DNA of 64,000 nucleotides, taken from NCBI RefSeq assembly GCF_934754935.1, contig NZ_CAKVJB010000004.1, positions 1 to 64,000 of the forward strand, in the 5' to 3' direction. Positions within the stretch are counted from its first letter, which is position 1. Each line of letters starts with the position of its first letter. Made by a program: the position numbers and the translations under genes. Of this stretch, positions 50,573 to 58,418 are shown in pieces. Below the pieces are notes generated by a model, which worked only from the letters and a program-made list of their open reading frames with translations, was not told the DNA's origin and did no database searches. Origin of the DNA: an uncultured Holdemanella sp. (GTDB lineage Bacteria; Bacillota_I; Bacilli_A; Erysipelotrichales; Erysipelotrichaceae).

Positions 50573-52489
50573 ATGCAAAATTTAACATACAAGATTCTAG
50601 AAAAACATTTATTAAAAGGAAAATTAGAAGCAGGTCAACCCATTGAAATTAAAATGGATCAAACCCTAACACAAGATGCGACAGGAACTATGGCCTATAT
50701 GCAGTTTGAAGCTATGGGAGTGAAAAAAGTAAAAACAGAATTGTCTGTTAGCTATGTTGATCATAATACACTACAAAACGGATTTATGAACGCAGACGAT
50801 CATGCATATCTTCAAAGTGTAGCTAGTAAATATGGTATTTATTTTTCTAAAGCAGGAAATGGAATTTGTCACCAAGTTCACTTGGAACGTTTTGCGAAGC
50901 CAGGAAAGACTTTGATTGGTTCGGATTCACATACACCTACATCTTCAGCTATGGGATGTATCGCAATTGGAGCCGGTGGATTGGATGTTGCCAAGGCAAT
51001 GGCCGGAATTGGCTATCGCTTAACATGTCCTAAAGTTGTCGAAGTAAAATTAACAGGAACTTTAGCTCATGGGGTTTCTAGTAAAGATATTATTTTAAAA
51101 CTATTAGAATTATTAAGTGTAAAAGGTGGAGTTGGTAAAGTCTTTGAATATACAGGCGAGGGTGTTAAAAATTTGAGTGTTTACCAAAGAGCAACCATCA
51201 CAAACATGGGAGCCGAACTAGGAGCTACTACATCCATTTTTCCAAGTGATGAAGTGACTCATGAATTCTTGAAGCGCCAACAAAGAGAATCTGATTATAT
51301 GCCATTAAGTGCAGATGAAGGTTGTCATTATGATGAAACTGTCGAAATCAATCTTGATGAACTTGTACCATTAGCTGCATGTCCAAATTCACCAGATGCC
51401 GTAAAAAATGTATCGGAACTTGCAGGTATGAAAGTAGATCAAGTTGCGATTGGTTCTTGTACAAATTCAGGCTATGAAGATTTAATGAAGGCAGCCGCTA
51501 TTTTAAAAGGGAAAAAAATCGCCCATAATGTAAGTCTTGTTGTTTCACCAGGATCTAGACAAGTACTTATGAAATTAATTGAAAATGGTGCACTTTCAAC
51601 ATTCGTATCTTGCGGAGCTAGAATTCTAGAATGTACATGTGGACCTTGTATTGGTATGGGACAAAGTCCAAAAAGTGATGCCGTAAGTTTACGTACTTTT
51701 AACCGTAACTTCTATGGTCGAAGTGGAACACTAAGTGCTGGAATTTACTTGGTATCACCAGAGGTAGCTGCGGCAAGCGCTATTACAGGCGTCATTACAG
51801 ATCCAACGACATTAGAATATGCCGATGAATTTGAAAAAGAACAAAGCTATATTGATGATTCATTGATTTATGCTCCAAGCAATGATCCAGAAAATGTAGA
51901 AATTGTTCGTGGGCCAAATATTAAGCCATTACCCGTAAATACACCAATGGATCAAACTATTGATAAAAAAGTTGTCATCAAATTACCAGACAATATCACG
52001 ACAGATCATATAGCGCCAGCTGGAGCTAAGGTTCTACCGTATCGATCAAATATTGAAAAATTATCTACATTCGTATTTGAGAACAATAAGCCTCATTTTG
52101 ATGAAGTATGTAAAGAAAATAATGGAGGTATTATTGTGGCCGGTGAAAACTATGGTCAAGGATCAAGTAGAGAACATGCTGCACTTGCACCAATGTATTT
52201 AGGTATAAAAGCAGTTTTAACTAAGTCCTTCGCTCGTATTCACCTAGCTAACTTAGTCAACTTTGGCTTGTTGCCACTTGTATTTGATGATAAAGCCGAT
52301 TATGACAAAATCGATGAAATGGATGAATTGAAAATTGAAAATGTCGATTCACTTTATGATTCATTTGATTTAACTGTTGAAAATGTGACAAAGAAAGAAA
52401 CATATAAAGTACATGCACCTATTAGTAAAGAAGATGTTGATATTCTTATGGCAGGTGGAGCATTGAACTATATTCGTAATCAACAATAG
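50573..52489 (+). CDS. acnA: aconitate hydratase
   Basis: A 638-residue aconitase of the mitochondrial-like form. SDSHTPTSSAMGCIAIGAGGLDVA, SCTNSGYEDL and CTCGPCIGMG carry the substrate and the three iron-sulfur cysteines; GENYGQGSSREHAAL is the swivel domain. It isomerises citrate to isocitrate between gltA and icd. GGGAGG is spaced for ATG 50573 rather than TTG 50567. A terminator follows, then the IscB element. Confidence 0.94.
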   Translation: MQNLTYKILEKHLLKGKLEAGQPIEIKMDQTLTQDATGTMAYMQFEAMGVKKVKTELSVSYVDHNTLQNGFMNADDHAYLQSVASKYGIYFSKAGNGICHQVHLERFAKPGKTLIGSDSHTPTSSAMGCIAIGAGGLDVAKAMAGIGYRLTCPKVVEVKLTGTLAHGVSSKDIILKLLELLSVKGGVGKVFEYTGEGVKNLSVYQRATITNMGAELGATTSIFPSDEVTHEFLKRQQRESDYMPLSADEGCHYDETVEINLDELVPLAACPNSPDAVKNVSELAGMKVDQVAIGSCTNSGYEDLMKAAAILKGKKIAHNVSLVVSPGSRQVLMKLIENGALSTFVSCGARILECTCGPCIGMGQSPKSDAVSLRTFNRNFYGRSGTLSAGIYLVSPEVAAASAITGVITDPTTLEYADEFEKEQSYIDDSLIYAPSNDPENVEIVRGPNIKPLPVNTPMDQTIDKKVVIKLPDNITTDHIAPAGAKVLPYRSNIEKLSTFVFENNKPHFDEVCKENNGGIIVAGENYGQGSSREHAALAPMYLGIKAVLTKSFARIHLANLVNFGLLPLVFDDKADYDKIDEMDELKIENVDSLYDSFDLTVENVTKKETYKVHAPISKEDVDILMAGGALNYIRNQQ

Positions 52490-52517
52490 GGACGTTTTTT
52501 AAAGACGTCTCTTTTCT
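52489..52517 (+). terminator. terminator of acnA
   Basis: GGGACGT (52489-52495) and ACGTCTC (52505-52511, one G-T) followed by TTTTCTT. Confidence 0.7.
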
Positions 52518-52519
52518 TG

Positions 52520-52549
52520 TGGTATAATATCATAGAAATTAGGTGAGAA
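52520..52549 (+). promoter_or_regulatory. promoter and ribosome-binding site of the efflux gene, cut off by the IscB element
   Basis: Extended -10 TGG-TATAAT (52520-52528) and, 13 bases later, AGGTGAG (52541-52547). The matching coding start is ATG 54124 beyond the IscB element. The same promoter now reads into the ωRNA and iscB, and the flank up to about 52549 would act as the ωRNA guide. Confidence 0.6.
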
Positions 52550-52800
52550 AGTCAACTACCCGCCAATGAATTGGCAGGCTTGTAAAAGCCTAGGTTGACT
52601 AGCCTAAGTGCTTCGGGCACTACGTTAAGAGAGAATATATAGTTACCCGTGGATGTAACACCTAGTCGGCGGCTCTAAGAAGATACATTAAAAAGTTCTG
52701 TAGGGTAGGAACTGTGTGTGTCTTATTACAAACCTCTTATTAACATTGGCGAAGGTGTCATATACGGCTCGATATGTGCCGGCTTACCGCTTTAAGCATA
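52534..52800 (+). ncRNA. predicted IscB ωRNA with guide at its 5' end
   Basis: IscB ωRNAs are encoded just upstream of iscB, with the guide taken from the left flank. Here AGTCAAC (52550-52556) pairs with GTTGACT (52594-52600) around two hairpins, GCCAAT/ATTGGC and AGGCTT/AAGCCT, a clean three-way junction. Further hairpins: AGTGC/GCACT with a UUCG-type loop (52607-52621), GTTAC/GTAAC (52642-52659), AGTTC/GAACT (52694-52713) and CATAT/ATATG (52759-52776). The guide would be about 52534-52549. The 3' end is not determined. Confidence 0.7.
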
Positions 52801-52823
52801 TCACAAAAAAGGAGGTGCCTTAT

Positions 52824-54119
52824 ATGGTATATGTATTAGATATCGATGGACAGCCACTTATGCCAACTTCAAGGCACGGAAAAGTAAGAAGGCTGTTGAA
52901 TAGTCATCTTGCTAAAGTAGTAAAGCGTTGTCCATTCACGATACAGCTTTTATATCAAAGTACAAAAGAAACACAACCTGTATCTCTTGGTGTAGACGCA
53001 GGAAGTAGACATATTGGTCTGTCTGCTACAACAGAGCAGGAAGTTGTCTATCAGGAAGAACTTGTTCCTCGCAATGATATTGTAAAACTGTTATCAGCAA
53101 GACGAGCGTTGCGCCGTTCTCGAAGGAATCGAAAGACAAGATACAGAAAGGTTAGATTCAACAATTGTGTGCATTCTAAACACAAAGGATGGCTGGCTCC
53201 ATCTGTAGAAGTCAAGATACAGGAACATATAACAGCCATCAAGAGAATATGTCAAATTTTGCCTATATCTGATATTCATGTAGAAACAGCAGAATTCGAC
53301 CTTCAGCGTCTAAAAGCGATGGAAGAAGGAAGGCCGCTCCCTGTCGGCACAGATTATCAGCTTGGGGAACAGTACGATTTCTATAACACAAGACAGTATG
53401 TGCTTCATCGAGATGAATATACTTGTCAGTGTTGTGGTACGCATGATAATAATGTAAAACTACATGTGCATCATGTCGAAAGCCGTCAGACAGGTGGAGA
53501 GGCACCTAACAATCTGATTACACTTTGTGAGCACTGTCATAAATCAATACATGCCGGGAAGATGATGCTGCCAAAAGGCAAGAAACGAGGCAAGTCCTAT
53601 CGTGATGCTGCTTTTATGGGTATCATGCGTAATACTCTGCTAGAACGTTTAAAAAAAGAAGTAAATGTTCCAGTGACGATGACATATGGATACATCACAA
53701 AATACTGGCGCGAGAAGGCTGGCTTAGAGAAAAGTCATATCAATGATGCCATCTGCATCAGTAAGCATCCATATGCCAGACCTTTGGAGACTTATTATCT
53801 GACAAAGGCGGTTCGACACCACAACCGACAGATTCATAAGACCAAATTCAGTAAAGGTGGTATTCGTAAACGCAATCAGGCGCCATATCTTGTAAAAGGA
53901 TTCCGTCTGTTTGATAAGGTCTTGTATCAAGGCGAAAGCTATTTCATCTTTGGAAGGCGAATAACAGGATATTTTGATATAAGAACGCTTGATGGTACCA
54001 AGGTAAATAAGGGTTCTACCAGCTATAAGAAATTGAGGATTCAGGACACAGCAGAAGCATATTTGACGGAGGTGAGAGCAATTCCTCACATGAATGAATT
54101 CACGTGTGTCCTTGCTTAG
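52824..54119 (+). CDS. iscB: IscB RNA-guided nuclease
   Basis: A 431-residue IscB. The N-terminal PLMP motif is at residues 11-14. RuvC-I has D58 in LGVDAGSRHIGL; an Arg-rich bridge helix spans about 92-112; RuvC-II has E154 in HVETAEFD. The HNH domain at about 195-245 has HVHHVES with H216/H217, a following Asn pair, and zinc cysteines CQCC and CEHC. RuvC-III has H305 and D308 in HINDAICIS. All catalytic residues are present, so both DNA strands could be cut. AAGGAGG sets ATG 52824; the frame is open to 52716 through the ωRNA. IscBs are the ancestors of Cas9. Confidence 0.95.
   Translation: MVYVLDIDGQPLMPTSRHGKVRRLLNSHLAKVVKRCPFTIQLLYQSTKETQPVSLGVDAGSRHIGLSATTEQEVVYQEELVPRNDIVKLLSARRALRRSRRNRKTRYRKVRFNNCVHSKHKGWLAPSVEVKIQEHITAIKRICQILPISDIHVETAEFDLQRLKAMEEGRPLPVGTDYQLGEQYDFYNTRQYVLHRDEYTCQCCGTHDNNVKLHVHHVESRQTGGEAPNNLITLCEHCHKSIHAGKMMLPKGKKRGKSYRDAAFMGIMRNTLLERLKKEVNVPVTMTYGYITKYWREKAGLEKSHINDAICISKHPYARPLETYYLTKAVRHHNRQIHKTKFSKGGIRKRNQAPYLVKGFRLFDKVLYQGESYFIFGRRITGYFDIRTLDGTKVNKGSTSYKKLRIQDTAEAYLTEVRAIPHMNEFTCVLA
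54091..54102 (+). repeat. right-end hairpin of the IscB element
   Basis: TGAAT and ATTCA around GA, extendable by CACA/TGTG with a two-base bulge (54087-54108). It lies inside the last codons of iscB and shares AATGAATT with the left-end hairpin. Confidence 0.6.
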
Positions 54120-54123
54120 AATA

Positions 54124-55020
54124 ATGAAAGAAAAACAGGAACAAATTGTAATGCGTATTTCTTTTTGGTCCGGTGTTGTATTTGCGCTTGCAGAATTGAT
54201 TATGGCTATTTATTCTAAATCCCAATCGGTTCTTGCAGATACTGTCTATGATTCAACTGAACTTGTAGTCATTGGATTAACCATTTACATTATTCCTTTA
54301 TTTTATAAACCTGTAACCGAAAAACATCCCTTTGGATATGCACAACTTGAAAGTATAGTGATCTTACTAAAAGGCTTTATGTTTATAGCGGTTATGATGG
54401 CTTTGATTATGAATAATATTCAAATCATGTTGAATGGAGGAAATGAAATTGATCACATGCAAGTATCGATGTTTGAAACGATTTTAACATGCTTTTCAGC
54501 ATTGATTTTATTCATACTTATGCGAATCAATAAAAAGGTAACATCTCCTACAGTGGATGTTGAGATCTATGGATGGAAAATTGATGTGTTTTCAAGTGTA
54601 GGTGTATCGCTAGCGTTTTTCTTATCTTCGTTTTTAACGCATACACCATTCGCTTTTATATCACCCTATTTTGATCAAATTGTGGCAATCGTATTGGCTT
54701 TAGGTATGATGAAAGAACCTATTCAAATGATTGGAGATAGTTTTAGAAGCTTAATGCTTTTAAGCCCAGATGAAGAAGAAGTCACAAAAATAAAACGCAT
54801 TTCTTCATCTATATTAGATAATTATCCCTATGACCCTGTTTTCTATGATATTACAACGACAGGAAGAAAAATGTGGATATCGATTTACTTCACAACACGT
54901 GTTGACACAATGTCTTTTACAGAACTTGAAGTAGCCAATCGAGAATTAAAAATTGCTCTTCAAAAAGAATATGAAGATTGTTTTGTGGAACTTGTTCCCA
55001 ATGTTTTAGCGAATAAATAG
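54124..55020 (+). CDS. cation diffusion facilitator (metal efflux) protein
   Basis: A 298-residue CDF protein with six helices and a cytoplasmic C-terminal domain. SVLADTVYDSTELVVIG in helix 2 and EIYGWKIDVFSSVGVSL in helix 5 carry the metal-site aspartates; the HxxxD pattern is replaced by DxxxD-like spacing, closer to manganese or iron exporters. It exchanges cytoplasmic metal for protons. ATG 54124 lies four bases after iscB with no ribosome-binding site of its own; the original one is at 52541, before the IscB element. Expression now depends on reading through iscB or on coupling. Confidence 0.88.
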   Translation: MKEKQEQIVMRISFWSGVVFALAELIMAIYSKSQSVLADTVYDSTELVVIGLTIYIIPLFYKPVTEKHPFGYAQLESIVILLKGFMFIAVMMALIMNNIQIMLNGGNEIDHMQVSMFETILTCFSALILFILMRINKKVTSPTVDVEIYGWKIDVFSSVGVSLAFFLSSFLTHTPFAFISPYFDQIVAIVLALGMMKEPIQMIGDSFRSLMLLSPDEEEVTKIKRISSSILDNYPYDPVFYDITTTGRKMWISIYFTTRVDTMSFTELEVANRELKIALQKEYEDCFVELVPNVLANK

Positions 55021-55028
55021 GAGAATTT

Positions 55029-55646
55029 ATGGAAAAGAAAATAAAATTAGTATGTCCTGAATGTAATAAGGAATTTAATACAGATATTTATACTTCAATC
55101 AACGTGCAATTGGACAAAGATATGAAGACAAAGATTCTGAGCGGAAAGCTATTCGAAATAGAATGTGAACATTGTCATGCTAAATTTCATATACCATATC
55201 CCGTTTTATACCACGACATGGAAAAGAAACTTTTGATTCAATATACCGAAGAAAAGGATTTAGAATCGAGTAAAGACGTTTTAAAAAATGCCAATGTTGA
55301 TGCAGATTATACAGTACGTATTGTCGATAATGAGCGAGACTGGATTGAGAAAATTTTGATTTCAGATAGTGGATTGGATGATCGTATTATGGAATTATAT
55401 AAGCTTTTAGTACTTTCCCAATATGAAGATGCTGATAATGTGAATGGTTTATATTATTGGAATATTCAAACATTAGAAAATCCTCATTACGTAATGGTGT
55501 TGGATGAAAAAGAAAGTGACAAAATGCATTTTATGCCATTCCATGAAGGTGTATATAAACAAGTAGAAGAAGTATTCTTATCGGATATTCAACAAGATTA
55601 TGTAGTAGATGCTTCTTGGGCTGTTTCAAATACGAAGGTGATTTAA
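55029..55646 (+). CDS. CpXC-domain protein
   Basis: A 205-residue protein with an N-terminal CpXC zinc-binding domain: LVCPECNKEFNTDIYTSIN and later IECEHCHAKFHIPYPVLYHD give four cysteines as two CxxC pairs. The rest is acidic with no recognised family. AGGAG sets ATG 55029, nine bases after the efflux gene. Its TAA overlaps the ATG of the next gene. Confidence 0.78.
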   Translation: MEKKIKLVCPECNKEFNTDIYTSINVQLDKDMKTKILSGKLFEIECEHCHAKFHIPYPVLYHDMEKKLLIQYTEEKDLESSKDVLKNANVDADYTVRIVDNERDWIEKILISDSGLDDRIMELYKLLVLSQYEDADNVNGLYYWNIQTLENPHYVMVLDEKESDKMHFMPFHEGVYKQVEEVFLSDIQQDYVVDASWAVSNTKVI

Positions 55647-56377
55647 TGATTGAAAGCATTCATGCGTGTGTGGATCTTTTACATGTGGGGTATCGCGTAA
55701 AAGATGAATATGATCCGATTATTTTAAATGTATATCATTGTTTAAAAGTAGAAGGTTTAAATGATGAAAAATATATGTTACATATTGATTCTGTATTAAA
55801 GAAAAGTATTCATGACTTAAATGAAACACAAATTTGTACATATATTACATATGTGTTTGAAAAAGAAAAGTATGTACCTTACTTTTTAAAAAGCTTCATT
55901 GAATCAGGAATGTTTAAAGAATTATTACTTAGATATCTATCATTAAAAGAATCCGATGCACTTCAATGTATTAAATTAAATCGAAATCTATTAAGTAAAT
56001 GGCATTATGCGAGTGTATCTGAAGAGGTGGCTCAAAATTTAACAATCAGCGCAAATGGCAGAGTATACCTAACTCGATATATCATGACAAAAGAAGGTGT
56101 AAAACCACTAAAAACTCAACAGGCAAGTATATCAAAATCAGATGCGTGCGAAATATTAGATGCGATTTCAAAATTGGACTTGGAGTCAAAAGAAGTCGAA
56201 GAAAATGGCTGGCAATTAAAAATGTATAAAAATTATTGTGGAAAAAATCGTCTTGTGAAGACAATTGAACATGATGCGAAGAATCCAGATGGCTTGAATG
56301 AAAGAATTCGTTCAATTCTTCCTTTTGAGCATTTGTTCGTATTTGGGGGTTCATATTATTCGCGGGAGAAAATGTAA
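55646..56377 (+). CDS. hypothetical protein coupled to the CpXC gene
   Basis: A 243-residue soluble protein, mostly helical in its first 120 residues (LHIDSVLKKSIHDLNETQI, YFLKSFIESGMFKELL) with a C-terminal alpha/beta part. No family recognised. GAAGGTGA sets ATG 55646, overlapping the CpXC stop (TAATG); an earlier in-frame start at 55616 would overlap more. Constant pairing with the CpXC gene suggests a shared but unknown task. Confidence 0.6.
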   Translation: MIESIHACVDLLHVGYRVKDEYDPIILNVYHCLKVEGLNDEKYMLHIDSVLKKSIHDLNETQICTYITYVFEKEKYVPYFLKSFIESGMFKELLLRYLSLKESDALQCIKLNRNLLSKWHYASVSEEVAQNLTISANGRVYLTRYIMTKEGVKPLKTQQASISKSDACEILDAISKLDLESKEVEENGWQLKMYKNYCGKNRLVKTIEHDAKNPDGLNERIRSILPFEHLFVFGGSYYSREKM

Positions 56378-56387
56378 AATATTTACA
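56373..56387 (+). promoter_or_regulatory. 15-bp palindrome upstream of the his promoter
   Basis: TGTAAAATATTTACA, identical to 9724-9738, ending seven bases before the his -35. Confidence 0.45.
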
Positions 56388-56394
56388 TTTATTA

Positions 56395-56423
56395 TTGACA
56401 TTTATTTTCAATGAGATTATATT
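56395..56423 (+). promoter_or_regulatory. promoter of the his operon
   Basis: TTGACA (56395-56400), 17 bases, TATATT (56418-56423). Confidence 0.8.
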
Positions 56424-56429
56424 ATTTTC

Positions 56430-56647
56430 AAAGCAATGAAAAGAAATAGTAGGATAGTACTGCTTCAAGAGACTTTCTGGTTGGTGCAAAGAAAGAGTAA
56501 GGCTATTTGAACACGTCTTGGAGCTGTAAAGATGAAAATAGTAGTTTTTAACGTATTCCTGGCGTTATCAGGTTTGAGGCTATGAATAGCGAAATAAGGT
56601 GGAACCACGTAAGTTAAACTTTCGTCCTTAGGACGGAAGTTTTTTTG
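56430..56647 (+). promoter_or_regulatory. T-box leader of the his operon, histidine specifier
   Basis: The distal stem I loop CTGGTTGGTGCAAAG (56477-56491) is typical. GAACACGTC holds a CAC codon (56512-56514) in the specifier position, matching histidine. The T-box GGTGGAACCACG is at 56598-56609, and a terminator with arms AACTTTCGTCC (56617-56627) and GGACGGAAGTT (56631-56641) plus Ts follows. Uncharged tRNA-His would favour read-through into hisZ. Confidence 0.9.
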
Positions 56648-56664
56648 TTTATAGGGAGGTCATT

Positions 56665-57771
56665 ATGCAGCAGATACAATTACCACAAGGAATGAAAGAT
56701 ACAATTTTACAAGAATGTGAAAAGAAAAAATATCTACAAAATACTTTAGAACAAATTTTTGAATCCTTTGGATATGAAGAAATTATTACACCAACAATTG
56801 AATATTATGAGACATATGAAAATGCGTTTAAAAATATTCAAACGACGGATATGTATAAATTTTTTGATGAAAATGGAAGGATCTTAACATTAAGAACCGA
56901 TATGACCGTTCCGATTGCACGTGTGTGCGCAAGTAAGTTTAAAGATTCAAAACCTCCATTTCGCTATCGATATACTTCCAATGTATTTAAAGTACGTCAA
57001 AAGTTTGCCGGCAAAAGAAGCGAAGTTACAGATTGTGGCATTGAATTAATTGGATTGGATTCAAAAAGTGATGTTCAAGTTTTATGTTGTGCTTTAGAAG
57101 TGATGAAGAATTTTAAAAACTATACATTAGAAATAGGAAATGTTCAATTCTTTCAGGCTGCCTGTAAAGTCGTCCGCCTAAGCACAGAAGAAATCAATAC
57201 TTTAGCAGATTTAATTGATAAAAAGAGCATGGTCGATTTAAAAGTATATTTAGATTCACTATATTTAAGTGAAAAAATTGTGGATTTCTTTATGCACCTG
57301 CCATTTCTTTGTGGAGATGTAAATATTTTAGATGACGCATACGCATATTGTTTTGATAAATCTTTAAAAGATGTTTTAGATTCCATGAAAGAATGCATTC
57401 AATCCTTAAATGAATTGGGATATTTAGAAAATGTAACAATCGACTTAGGAAAAGTAGCCCATCTTGACTACTATACAGGAATTATTTTTGAAGGCTATGT
57501 ATCTGGTGTTGGAACAAGTATTTTAAGTGGAGGAAGATATGATTGTTTACTTAAAAAATTTGGTCGAGACCTACCCGCTTGTGGCTTTAGTGTAAAACTA
57601 GATCCACTTATTGATCATGTCGATGTGCAACCTAAAAAGAAATTTATAATTTATTATCCAGAATCTAAACAAATTGAAGCTATAAAACAAGCAAATACAT
57701 TGCGAAAAGAAGGAAGTGTCATATTAGAGCCTTCCTTAAATGAAACAATTTATGTAAAGGAGGTAGAATGA
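56665..57771 (+). CDS. hisZ: ATP phosphoribosyltransferase regulatory subunit HisZ
   Basis: A 368-residue HisRS-like protein. LPQGMKDTILQECEKKKYLQ, LRTDMTVPIARVCAS and FAGKRSEVTDCGIELIG are class II synthetase-like motifs, but it lacks the anticodon domain. HisZ partners short-form HisG to make an active, histidine-sensitive first enzyme. GGGAGG sets ATG 56665, just after the T-box terminator. It overlaps hisG. Confidence 0.9.
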   Translation: MQQIQLPQGMKDTILQECEKKKYLQNTLEQIFESFGYEEIITPTIEYYETYENAFKNIQTTDMYKFFDENGRILTLRTDMTVPIARVCASKFKDSKPPFRYRYTSNVFKVRQKFAGKRSEVTDCGIELIGLDSKSDVQVLCCALEVMKNFKNYTLEIGNVQFFQAACKVVRLSTEEINTLADLIDKKSMVDLKVYLDSLYLSEKIVDFFMHLPFLCGDVNILDDAYAYCFDKSLKDVLDSMKECIQSLNELGYLENVTIDLGKVAHLDYYTGIIFEGYVSGVGTSILSGGRYDCLLKKFGRDLPACGFSVKLDPLIDHVDVQPKKKFIIYYPESKQIEAIKQANTLRKEGSVILEPSLNETIYVKEVE

Positions 57772-58418
57772 TGGGTTTATCTATTGCACTGACAAAAGGA
57801 CGTCTAGAAAAACAGACCGTATCTATGTTAGAAGAATTAGGATACGGAATTGAAGCTCTAAAAGATAAGGGACGTGCACTCGTTTTTAAAGATTCAATCG
57901 AAGATATTCAATATTTTTTAGTGAAATCCAATGATTGTATTACTTATGTCAATCATGGAGTTGCCGATATTGGTGTTGTAGGTAAAGATACAATTCTAGA
58001 GAATGAGAATGATAATTATGAATTGTTAGATTTAAAAATTGGAAAATGTAAATTCATTGTGGCAAGTCTACCAAAAAATAAATTGTTTTCAAAAGTAGGA
58101 CATATCAAGATTGGTACTAAATATCCAACGGTTGCCAAACAATATTTTTTATCAAAAGGTATGGATGTGGAAATTATTAAAATTGATGGTTCCGTTGAAT
58201 TAGCTCCTATTCTAGGTTTATGCGATGGAATCGTTGATATTATGGAAACAGGAACAACACTAAAGGAAAATGGTTTAGTTGTTTTAGATACAGTATGTGA
58301 TATCAGTGCTCGTGTCATCGTAAATAAGGCAAGTTTTAAATTAAAACATAAAGAAGTTATGAAAGTGATCGAAGATTTAAGTAGGAAGGTGAATGAAAAT
58401 GTTGACACGAATTTATAA
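57771..58418 (+). CDS. hisG: ATP phosphoribosyltransferase, short form
   Basis: A 215-residue HisG without the C-terminal regulatory domain, which explains the need for HisZ. SIALTKGRLEKQTV, VADIGVVGKDTI and the PRPP loop DGIVDIMETGTTL are conserved. It starts histidine synthesis from ATP and PRPP. ATG 57768 and 57771 are both possible; GGAGG at 57759-57763 better fits 57771. hisD overlaps its end. Confidence 0.93.
   Translation: MGLSIALTKGRLEKQTVSMLEELGYGIEALKDKGRALVFKDSIEDIQYFLVKSNDCITYVNHGVADIGVVGKDTILENENDNYELLDLKIGKCKFIVASLPKNKLFSKVGHIKIGTKYPTVAKQYFLSKGMDVEIIKIDGSVELAPILGLCDGIVDIMETGTTLKENGLVVLDTVCDISARVIVNKASFKLKHKEVMKVIEDLSRKVNENVDTNL

Larger units (their letters stand above)
52548..54120 (+). 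mobile_element. IscB-bearing IS200/IS605-like element (no TnpA), approximate ends
   Basis: The element covers a structured ωRNA region, iscB, and a right-end hairpin in the last iscB codons. Left hairpin GCCAAT/ATTGGC (52562-52575) and right hairpin TGAAT/ATTCA (54091-54102) share the core AATGAATT. It has no Y1 transposase gene. Ends are estimated to a few bases: joining AGGTGAG (52541-52547) to AATAATG (54120-54126) gives a normal ribosome-binding site spacing for the efflux gene. Base composition of iscB is less AT-rich than its neighbours, as expected of a mobile gene. Confidence 0.75.

Noticed and set aside
52716..52823. N-terminal extension of IscB from the upstream start
   Set aside because: It would translate the ωRNA region; AAGGAGG and the conserved MVYVLDIDGQPLMP start point to 52824.
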